From Begonia masoniana (lineage: Eukaryota > Streptophyta > Magnoliopsida > Cucurbitales > Begoniaceae): DNA of 64,000 bases. Both the position numbers and the translations under genes were made by a program. This document shows positions 55,609 through 64,000 of the stretch, one piece after another. Under the pieces are notes generated by a model, which was given only the letters and a program-made list of their open reading frames with translations, searched no databases and was not told the origin of the DNA. The DNA is taken from the NCBI GenBank assembly GCA_022432975.1, contig CM039509.1:41512209-41576208 (forward strand). The letters run 5' to 3'. Numbering within the stretch: position 1 is the stretch's first letter; each line of letters opens with the position of its first letter.

Positions 55609-56820
55609 GCACTTTTGCTCAACTTGAAATGATTGGCAAGTGGAATGCTGACTGGTTTGGCGTTGTTCATGTTGAACTTCTCGAGCACTCGTTCAATGTA
55701 CTTCTCCTGAGATAACCATAACCGTCGATTGTTTCTGTCTCGGACAATCTGCAATCCCAAAATCTGTTGAAATGGTCCCAAGTCCTTCATTTCAAAAGAC
55801 TTAGAGAGTTCATTCTTTAGCTAACTAATCTTCGTTGCAATCTTTTTCTACGATCATAATATCGTCTACATAAAGTAGAAGTGCAACGAAACTCCTGTCT
55901 GAAAATCTCTGAATGTAAACACACTCATCTGTAGCAATTTTCTTGTAGCCTTGACTCACAATGCACGAGTCAAATTTTTTGTACCACTGTCTTGGTGCCT
56001 GCTTAAGACCGTACAAGCTTTTCTTAAGCTTGTAAACAAGGTTATCACCTGAAACCTCAAAACTTTATGGCTGCTCCATATAGATTTCTTTTTTTAGATC
56101 TCCGTGAAGAAGAGCTGTCTTCACGTCTATCTGTTCAAACTCCAAGTTCATACTTGCTACCAAGCCAAGTATAACTCAGATTGATGTCTTCTTGATTACT
56201 GGTGAAAAAATCTCATCAGAGTCAATTCCCTTCTTCTGTTGGAATCCTTTGACTACCAATCGTGCTTTGTATTTCACCACTTTTCTGCAGCCATCTTTCT
56301 TCAGCTTGAACACCTATTTGTTTCTAAGTTTCTTCTTCCCTTTTGGAAGTTCTACGATCTCATAAGTATGTTTCTTCTGTAGAGATTCCATTTCATCCTT
56401 CATTGCTAACAGCCATTTTTCTTTATTCTTATGAGATACTGCTTCTTGAAAACTCTCCGGTTCTCCATCTTCAGTAAGCAAAAGGTACTCGGATTCTGTA
56501 TATCTTTTAGATGGAATCCATCCTTGTTCAGACCTATGAACTTCTGGAATAGTCTGAGGAGATTCACCATCATCTGGGCCTTGTGATGGTTTTGGAACAT
56601 TTGGCGGAGCGGGTTGTGGCTCCCCCTGCTCAACAAACCCTTCTTCCTCATCTTTTGTTTCTGGCATGTCTTCTGGCACTGTGTTAGTGTCTTTCTCAAA
56701 CGGTTTTAGTGCTGCATCTGAGTTTTGATCACCAACATTTGACTTTTGAGACATTGTGGGCTTTTCAATGTCTTCTATTGTCTGGCTTTCATGGAACACA
56801 ACGTCCCTACTTCTGATCAC
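55609..56820 (-). pseudogene. C2 reverse transcriptase
   Basis: It begins with the acidic linker and the copia RT lead-in ESFQEAVSHKNKEKWLLAMK, DEMESLQKKHTYEIVELPKG, then after a stop (56314) the palm: YKARLVVKGFQQKKGIDSDE, YGLKQAPRQWYKKFDS and the active site ALLLYVDDIMIVEKD (near 55860), then MKDLGPFQQILGLQIVRDRN. At least three stop codons or frameshifts. Confidence 0.88.
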
Positions 56821-57075
56821 CTTTTTCTCCTTTGGATCCCATAACCTGCATTCAAATTCTTCATCTCTATAGCCAATGAAAATGCATGGAGTGATCCTTG
56901 CATCGAGCTTCTGTCTGAGCTCTTTGGATACATGTGCGTATGCTAAACATCCAAATACTTTTAAGTGAGAGTATGATGGATTCTTACCAGACCACAGTTT
57001 CTCCGAAACTTCAAAATTCAGTGGTACTGATGGTGATCTGTTGATTAGGTAACAGGTGGCTCTAACTGCTTCTCC

Positions 57076-57650
57076 CTAGAATGGCTTAGGCAGCTTAGCC
57101 ATACTAAGCAGACTCCGAACACGTTCCATGATTGTCCGGTTCATTCTTTCAGCTACACCGTTGTGCTGAGGGGTGCGAGGAACTGTCTTCTCATGTCGAA
57201 TGCCGTATGTTTTGCAATACGCACCGAACACCTTGGAAGTGTATTCACCCTCACTATCTGGCCGGAGACACTTCAACTTCTTCCCAGTTTCACGTTTTAC
57301 CGTGACATGAAACATTTTGAAGTATTCAAACACCTGGTCCTTCGTCTTCAGAAAATAAACTCACACCTTTCGAGAAGCATCATCAATGAATGTCATAAAA
57401 TATCTATTTCCGCCTAGTGATTCAACCTCCAGGGGACTGCAAACGTTAGAGTGTACCAGACTAAGTAACTCTGATCTTCTTGTGGAAGAGGAATTAAATG
57501 AGACTCTGTGTTGCTTGCCAAGTAGACAATGATTACAAGGATCTAGCGCAACATTTTTTTCAACAGTGATATGCTCCTTCTTTATTAGGGTAGACAACCC
57601 TTTCTCACTCATGTGGCCGAGTCTCTAGTGCCACAAACTTTGAAAACCCT
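57076..57650 (-). pseudogene. C2 integrase
   Basis: HHCC end (CNHCLLGKQHRVSF), then the core: VHSNVCSPLEVESLGGNRYF, TFIDDASRKV, RPDSEGEYTSKVF, TPQHNGVAERMNRTIMERVR. The copia DDE residues are seen as D in TFIDDASRK, D in LRPDSEGEY and E in NGVAERMNR, although a frame change separates the first two. The stretch 56821-57075 between this and RT holds the integrase C-terminus in broken frames (FGCLAYAHVSKELRQ, KKVIRS). Confidence 0.85.
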
Positions 57651-58649
57651 CATTCTCTGCTACGTTGAGACTGTCTGTACATATCTTCACATGAGTCTTG
57701 TACAGTGTGCCACAAATATGTCCTTGAGCAACTATCAGAACGCCCTTTGACATCTTCCATGTGCCGTTGCTGAAATGATTATCATAGCCCTGTTTGTCAA
57801 GGGCTATTCCAGAAAGAAGATTGAGTCAAAGATCTGACACATGTCGGACATCCTTCAAAGTGATTGTACTCCCAACACTCGTCTTAATCTGGATATCACC
57901 AATTCCTAGAATCCTAGAGGACTTGGAATTTCCCATATTCACTGCTCCAAAGTTACGGTTTTATATGTTGTGAAGTAGTCCTTGTGCGGAGTCACATGGT
58001 AGGACGCTGCAGTATCTACCACCCATTATGTGTCTTCTCTTGAGACGTGAAGGCATGTCCCATTATGGGTTGAACAGAACGCTGCATCTCCAACAATAAT
58101 GACTAGCATTTCTCCACCCTTGTTCTTCGACTGGGAACTGCTCTGGCCTTGCTCCTCTAGTCATTTGTAGCAATTCTTCTTCATATAACCTTCTATTCCA
58201 CAATGATGACATTTATATAAAGGTTTTCTGCCATCGGTGGATCTGTCCCTGCTCTTGCTTCTACCTCTCCATTTGCCTCTACTACCCATTTGTTGTTTTC
58301 CCTGTTGTCTTCCTCGCTGCTCTGTGATAAGGGCATGGGTTTGGTCTGTGCCCATGTCCTTTACCATGGACATGGTAAGTTTGCCATCTGGAGCCGAGTT
58401 GTTGAGAGAAACTACAAGTGTTTCTCAGCTATCAGGAAATGAACTGAGAAGTATGAGTGCCTGTATCTCATCTCCAAACGGCATCTCTACAGACGATAAC
58501 TCGTTTACCAAACTCTGGTACTCACTGGTATGCTAGGCAACAGAAGTTCCACTTTTGAACTTCATATTGACTAATCGCCTCATCAATAGGGCCTTATTTC
58601 GAGTGGTCTTGGCCTGGTACATATCCTCCAGCTTTTTCCAGAGAGCATA
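57651..58649 (-). pseudogene. C2 gag end and protease, broken
   Basis: The 58161-58649 part holds the gag end (YALWKKLEDMYQAKTTRNKA in pieces, LVSSVEMPFGDEIQ-like, LSTVKDMGTDQTHALITEQR) and the zinc knuckle YKCHHCGIEGYMKKNCYK, with a normal Cys pattern. 57651-58160 holds the protease and GAG-pre-integrase region (WVVDTAAS-like, PCDSAQGLLHNI) with multiple stops. The N-terminal part of gag is missing, cut by G3. Confidence 0.75.
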
Positions 58650-58929
58650 TGAGTAACGCCCCCGAACCCACCCCGACTCGGTACGCTACATTGCTCACTC
58701 AATACTATTTTTAAAACGGAATTTTTTTTTTAAATTTTCAATAAAATTTTCGAGTTTTTCAAACCCTCGAAAGCGGATGGAGAACTTGTATAAAATACAT
58801 ACAAAACATGTCTGAAAAAGTCGGATTAAAATATATTCGCAAATCACTTTGCCGATTGATCGGCTTTTGGGCCGATCGGTTAGCAACCTTTCTGTTGCCG
58901 AAGAAAATTTACAAACATACCTTCCGATT

Positions 58930-59310
58930 AACATCTGCCGAATCGACATCTGTCAAATCGACATCTGTCGAATCGACAGCAGGGAATTTTTGTCGACAAT
59001 ATCTTACTAATCGGTCAATGTTTTCTACTACAGAATCGGTCGACGTTTTCTACTACAGAATCGGTCGATGTTTTCTACTACAGAATCGGTCGACGTTTTC
59101 TACTAAGTTGATATCTCCAAATCAACTTCGACCGATTACAACACAGCAACTTCGACCGATTACAGCACACCAACTTCGACCGATTTCAGTACTAATCAGT
59201 CGACATCTAACAAACTTCGACCGATTATAACACAGTAACTTCAACCGATTTCAGTACTAATCAGTCCACATCTCCGCACAAACTTCACACCAACTTCGAC
59301 TGATTACCCT
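58930..59310 (-). repeat. CGACCGATT / ATCGGTCGA repeat zone in G3 LTR
   Basis: Imperfect repeats: four of ttttctactacagaatcggtcga (about 24 bp, 59019-59104), then five of caacttcgaccgattacaac (59125-59240), and tcgacatctg words before them. This is the G3 version of the ATCGG zone at the same LTR position. Confidence 0.88.
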
Positions 59311-59674
59311 TTTTATAATTTTCTTCACTCCATCAACATTTCACCTAAAACTCTCTCCCAACTCGTCTTCCAATATTTTCAACTTCTAGAAATATTAAAA
59401 CCCCTAAACCCAACTCGCACACATAAACAAAAACATAAAAGTTATAAAAACCACTAGAAACCACAAAAAAAAGAAAAACCAATGTTTTAAATAAAATAAT
59501 CAAAGTACACACGAAAAAGCTTTATAAAATCAACATCATGTAAGTTATCAAAATCCTAACAAATTTCCTACTACCCCAACTTCAAGCAACTCAATGGTCA
59601 CGACAGCTAGACAAATACCTGCACCGGCATGCCACGTGCATCGCCAACTAGTTCACCTGTAATCTCGTCGTCAC

Positions 59675-60221
59675 CTACACCATAGAACACAAAATATAAG
59701 CCTAATGCTTAGCAAGTAGGGAATAATGAATGTAGAAACACAATGCATACTCAACGCCTAACACATGCAGTTTTTACTCGCTCTGTTGTTCTCGTTTCAT
59801 TAATCTTTCACTTTTCGGTGTGGATCAAGTAGGCACACATCCTAGCCCCGCTCATTGGACGGTCACACCTTGACCCAGCAGAGTAAAATCGGAAGCACAA
59901 ATTTGGGCCCCGCCCATTGGACGGCCATACACAATCTCCTCCCACGTCGATCATAGAGCCCATCGCAAGTGCTAACCTAGCACTCTAACGCAATTAGGCG
60001 ACTCCACTCGAGACACCATTGCATTTATTCTTATCTTCTTACATTTCATGCTCACATTTCAAAACCGTGTTCAAAACTCGTATTTTTCGTAGTTCAAAAC
60101 CATGATGCATGTCACACAAATGCTTAACCACAAACAAAACAAAATAACCAAACAAACAAACAAGTCCCTACCGTTCCACGGTGTAGGCCCGAAGGCAAAA
60201 AACATACACTCCTCTACTTAC
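59675..60221 (-). promoter_or_regulatory. Structured intron-like leader module, G3 LTR
   Basis: On the minus strand: donor CAG|GTAAGT at 60221, UUCG hairpin GCCTTCGGGC (60187-60196), CCTACACCGTGGAAC (60173-60187), hairpin TAAGC-ATTAG-GCTTA (59697-59711), acceptor GTTCTATGGTGTAG ending 59675. The long helix spans 15 pairs with two G-U. Confidence 0.5.
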
Positions 60222-61184
60222 CTGGTTTCCCCGCACGTATTAGTTTACTCCGAGTACACTAATTACTCGCTCGTTCACCTAGCATAATAAAGAAAAATCA
60301 CTTAGTAAGCATCAAACTAAACCTAAAGAACATTTACCCAATTTTTATCATCAACTAACTAACTACAAACATTCAAACTCAAAAATCCCGAATTTCACCC
60401 ATTTTTAGTGTCCAAACTTCAATCGGCCATAACTCATTCATTTTTCATCGGATTTCAACAATTCATCCCATTCTGTAAACCTCTACACGTCTACTATCCA
60501 TTGAATAAATCAAATTTAGTAACCAAATAACATGGCTGATCAGATTACACAAAAACAGAACCGGCGACATAATGTACCAAAACCGGTTTTTCACAAACTT
60601 CCACCAATTCTCTTATCTAACTACCTAAACAACGTAAACCAACCTATGCTAAGTTTAAACCACCAAGAATAGAAAGAAAACTCACCAAGAAAAGGAAGTT
60701 TTGGAGGTTTACCATTAGGGTTTCCAAACCCTTACTAAACCTCGCCAAACTACCCCCAAAACACCAAAAACTTTCACTAATAATCATCCATAACAAAACC
60801 CAATAAAACTTACAACAAAACCTTGGTAATCTTCACCAAAAAGAAGCTTGCAATTACAGCAATGGAGGAGCTCTAGGGTTCACGATGGAAGAAGAAGAAG
60901 AAAAGGATAGCTTTTGCCATTTACCTCCTCACCTTACTAAATTTAAACTCCATTTTCCTCTTTTAATTTTTAACCACCAACTTTTGAAATTTGTAAACTA
61001 AACCACTCACTTCTCTTCCTTATTTTCTCTCAATGTGATGCATCATTTCTTTTCCCCCTCACTTAACATTTCATTGTTTGTATTTTAAACAACAATAACA
61101 CTAATTCCTTCCAACTCTAGAATTTTTCTCTACAACTTGCACTTTCTAACTAATTGCTAAGCAAAACTCTAGAATATATGTTAA

Positions 61185-61207
61185 CCCCCCCCCCCCCCCC
61201 CCCCCCC
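61185..61207. repeat. Homopolymer run of 23 C
   Basis: Uninterrupted C23 about 55 bp from the minus-strand start of the G3 LTR. On the LTR sense strand it is G23, a potential quadruplex-former and a likely polymerase-slippage site. Confidence 0.95.
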
Positions 61208-61264
61208 TCTAATAGTCTAATCTAAGGGCTCCGTACGTTAAAGAAAATTTCTGGGTGTTACAAT

Positions 61265-61275
61265 CCACCCTCCTT
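61265..61275 (-). other. Polypurine tract of G3
   Basis: On the minus strand AAGGAGGGTGG precedes the LTR start after two bases, as in G1 and G2. A preceding minus-strand GAGGACAAAATTTT also matches the G1 arrangement, although no pol end lies upstream. Confidence 0.8.
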
Positions 61276-63640
61276 AAAAAATTTTGTCCTCAAAATTTGT
61301 AACTTAGTTATTCCTCAACTTACTCACTCCAAGCTACCTCCTAACCTTTTTGGGTTACAATGCTAACTTAGACTACGCTACGGTCTAAATCATCTATCGG
61401 GTGCCCCTAGTCACCTATCGGGTAATGACAATTCCCACATCTACAAAGTGTTGACTTCACCTAACTTTGCACTTCATAGCTCGAATACTCCTATGTCCAT
61501 TGACTTTAACTTGGGCACTCATCACTTTGACCCTTAAATCTCTCTAGCTTAGTTCTTAACTCTAGCTTTTTCTCGAGCTAAATTCATCTAATTCCTCACT
61601 TTGTACTTCAGTGTCTATCAACACGTACCTAACCTATTCAAGCCCTCAATACATCCTCAATCACGTAACGCTAAAGACTTGATAAGTAAACTTTTATCCT
61701 AAATCCTCAATTTCAAATTCCCCTCTATTTTACTATTTTACTATCTCATTTCTAACTTATCATTTCCACCTCTTACACCTATTTACCTCGACCATCATGA
61801 CATTTTATTAATAATTCAAATACCATCCTCGTACTCCAAGCTCTCACTACTTAAATCTATCCCCTGTTTTTCAAAGTGTACTCTGATTCCTCATACTTAC
61901 ATTCACTATGCTCAATTTGTGAAACTTTTACAGCAGTCATCACCAAACACTCTCAAATTCTTAGATCTAAACTAACTATTTCTCAACTTTACACTCAACA
62001 CCCTAAATGCGTGTTTACGCACTTCAATTCAATCTCAAAATTTCAAATTGAACTTCCATAATTCTCCTAAATTAACCTTACTCCTAAGTTCCCTCGTATA
62101 ATCTCCGTGTCCTTCCTATCAAATATCCTCCAAATTTCTTAGCTTCACACGAAATGCTAAATTCTTAAGGGTTAACCTTCTTATCTTAATCCTCCATTAA
62201 AATTGACTAATCTCCTCACTTACCTCTTCCTCCTCTTCCTAAGCCTAAGTCCGTCCAAAAATATAGAATGTAATCTAGTCATCCTTCTAGCTTACATCTC
62301 CCAACCTCTATTTTCTTACCCATACTCTAATAGTACTCCAGTTCTAATTTACATCCCACTCTTAAGCTCGCAAATCTTAACCTAAGCTATTTACGAAATC
62401 ATTGGTTTCGACTTCGTTACATACGAGTCGAACCTTTGAAACTTTCTAACTAAACATTATTCCTAATGCACTTGAACGTTTGTCGTGCGAGTTCCCGCTC
62501 TTCTCATTCAACAATTTCTATATTTCCTCAAATCGTACACTACTAAATATTTAAGGTCCAGACTTCAAATTCTATCTTTCCCCTTTTTATGTAATACTAC
62601 TTCTAATTTCTTTCCTAAGTTTCTCAACACTAATACAAATGTCTAATTTTACTCAGAATTCTCTCCAAAATTTACTAATTACTCTACTCTCTTTTGCTCT
62701 TCCAACTAGGGTTCTAAATATTCTCCCAACTCTCTTTACAACAAGTCGCCCAACAACTTCCTTGTTTTCAAACTTGTTGTAGCTAACTTAACACAATTAA
62801 TCCCAATCTCCTACCTGTTACCTTTCTACGATAGATACTCACTCTCGATGATTCACTATTTCTCCTAACATTGCGCGCATTTTTCTAAACCTCAGAACAT
62901 CATCTTAATTCAAGAGGCTAGACTTTTCTCTACTTAATCAAGATATCTAGGTTTCTAAGTTATTCTAACCTTTAGGTTTTTGGCTCTATCTTCCTAGGTC
63001 AAGTAACACCAAAAGTCTGACATGTCCACTACTTATTGACTAACCTTAATTCTCCTATACCGTGCTGGTCGTAATTTTTTTTTTTCATGTATCTCCAATC
63101 ATCCTTGATTGATTAATCTCCTAAAATGGTACCCAAATCCCTAGAGATCCACCAATTTATAACCTGAGTATCATCTTGCATCTACTTTTAACCCTCTAAT
63201 ACCTCAAAATCTATTGGCTTTCCAACTCTAAACAGGTCTTTTGATTTCCACCCACGATATTAATTAATACAAACACTCACTCGTGATCACTCAGATTCCA
63301 CATTCATGATTTTGCACCAATTAATCACACCCTCTAAAAGTATTATAGCAATAACTACTTCCCGTATCCTCTCAACAATTTACTTAAACCAGACGCTCGA
63401 ATAAAGTCTACCTCGTAAATGTACTAATGGCATTTCAAAGGTCTAGGGTGTCTCCCGATAATTTCGTTTCCAACTTCAAACTCCTGTCTGATTCCTCGTA
63501 TCCTAGAACTCCAAGGGTTCGCTAACTAGTGTCCAATTTCTATCTTTCCAATCTTATCTTTTCATAATATATAACTCTCTAAGGTAACAAAATCCTAAGT
63601 GTACTATTCTTACAAACACACTAGGTTCTTTATGTTAATG
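61276..63640 (-). other. Non-coding, strand-skewed interior of G3
   Basis: 2.4 kb with very few G on the plus strand (many 60-base lines have about 3-7) and abundant C, T and A. No pol motif (no DSGA, FIDD or integrase signatures) was found on either strand. The longest frames are about 60 codons and look random. G3 therefore seems to be a large derivative that kept gag but not pol. Confidence 0.65.
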
Positions 63641-64000
63641 CATAGCTCCCTCATTCTAAGGTCTACCTCGCCTTGCATATAACCCAACATATCCTTACCA
63701 TCTAGCTCAATCATTGCGAGAATTCGAGGTGTCGCTTTGGTTAGATCTTTCTTTGCTATGGGGCAATTCTTGCCTATATATCCGGGCTCGTTACAATTGA
63801 AGCACCGAGCGATCTTGGGCTTTGGACAGTCTCGGAAAAGATGACCAGATTCGAAACAATTATAACATTTGCCATCATATTGTCCACACTCTCATGGATG
63901 AGCTTTCAAACACTTAGGACATCGCAGATACCCCCTCCTTTGTTGCTGTTTCGGCTTCTTTTCTCCTCTCTGATCATTCAAATACTCGCTCGGTCTTTTA
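63641..64000 (-). pseudogene. G3 gag, nucleocapsid end, runs off the window
   Basis: On the minus strand from the right edge: KRPSEYLNDQRGEKKPKQQQ, then knuckles CPKCLKAHP(stop)EC, CYNCFESGHLFRDC and CFNCNEPGYIGKNC, then KATPRILAMIELDG. The pattern of three Cys-rich units matches G1 gag (residues 260-360). One TGA replaces the Gly codon in the first unit, and the third unit has Tyr for its His. The sequence after the knuckles does not continue into a protease. Confidence 0.8.

Larger units (their letters stand above)
54902..58649 (-). mobile_element. Antisense copia element C2, internal region
   Basis: The minus strand carries, in copia order, gag end, protease, integrase, RT and RNase H from 58649 down to 54902. 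The 5' end is lost where G3 begins (58650). At the 3' end G2 sits at the purine-tract/LTR boundary, and the LTR continues at 42685 downward. Many stops and frameshifts. It is the oldest layer of this half of the window. Confidence 0.9.
58650..61262 (-). repeat. 3' LTR of gypsy element G3
   Basis: 2613 bp. On the minus strand it starts TGTAACACCCAGAAATTTTC (61262) and ends CGGGGGCGTTACTCA (58650). The purine tract lies immediately to its right, which shows it is the 3' LTR of an antisense element running off the right edge. It holds the leader module, a zone of cgaccgattac and atcggtcgac repeats, and a 23-base C run. Confidence 0.85.

Noticed and set aside
1..64000. tRNA, rRNA or organelle-derived sequence
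   Set aside because: No cloverleaf, rRNA core or plastid/mitochondrial gene segment was recognised. The only tRNA-related words are primer binding sites.

Overview
The window is nuclear DNA of a flowering plant, most likely a eudicot. It holds Ty3/gypsy chromovirus and Ty1/copia LTR retrotransposons, a hAT-type DNA element, GT-AG splice signals, TATA boxes and one secreted glycine-rich protein gene with an intron. Nothing bacterial is present. Apart from the single host gene near 34.4-35.2 kb, almost every base can be assigned to a transposable element, a solo LTR or a tandem array. The species cannot be named from the sequence.

Layout. (1) 0.9-33.8 kb is a nest of insertions. An old copia RNase H fragment (C0) is split by a copia element (C1, 1013-33665, 5-bp duplication GCATA). 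C1 was invaded by five further units: solo LTR S1 (1247-3599), a 19-kb unit E1 (4107-23105, duplication TGCGC), S2 (24093-27428), S3 (27948-30521, antisense, AGAAA) and S4 (31029-33232, GTGGT). E1 holds a young chromovirus G1 (5792 to about 22384) whose LTRs are swollen by tandem arrays and rearranged. (2) 34.4-35.2 kb carries the glycine-rich secreted protein gene. An in-frame stop precedes its Cys-rich tail. (3) 35779-38386 is solo LTR S6 with CTTTT duplications, followed by AT-rich DNA with copia LTR remnants. (4) 41021-42459 is a non-autonomous hAT element with a perfect 8-bp duplication, lying in the 3' LTR of an antisense copia (C2). (5) 42688-54896 is a degenerate chromovirus G2 (duplication TCAAT) whose 5' LTR holds antisense solo LTR S5 (43359-45906, duplication GAAGT). 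(6) 54902-58649 is the antisense C2 gag-pol remnant. (7) 58650 to the right edge is an antisense gypsy element G3: 3' LTR, a 2.4-kb strand-skewed non-coding interior and a gag fragment.

The most interesting signal is shared by the otherwise dissimilar gypsy LTRs (G1, S2, S3, S4, S5, S6, G2, G3). Each has the same ordered module: a CAG|GTAAGT donor, a small hairpin whose stem changes but stays paired (UUCG-type in several), a CCTACAYCAC motif, an intron-like stretch, a second hairpin over a CTTACTAAG-like branch site, and an acceptor GTGRTGTAG|G. The acceptor segment is the reverse complement of the CCTACAYCAC segment and covaries with it between families. This looks like a structured, spliced leader inside giant chromovirus LTRs. 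Two of the tandem amplifications, in G1 and S2, lie inside this intron-like stretch. Others lie downstream, in a zone built on an ATCGGNAGATG motif and often on TGACGTCA palindromes.
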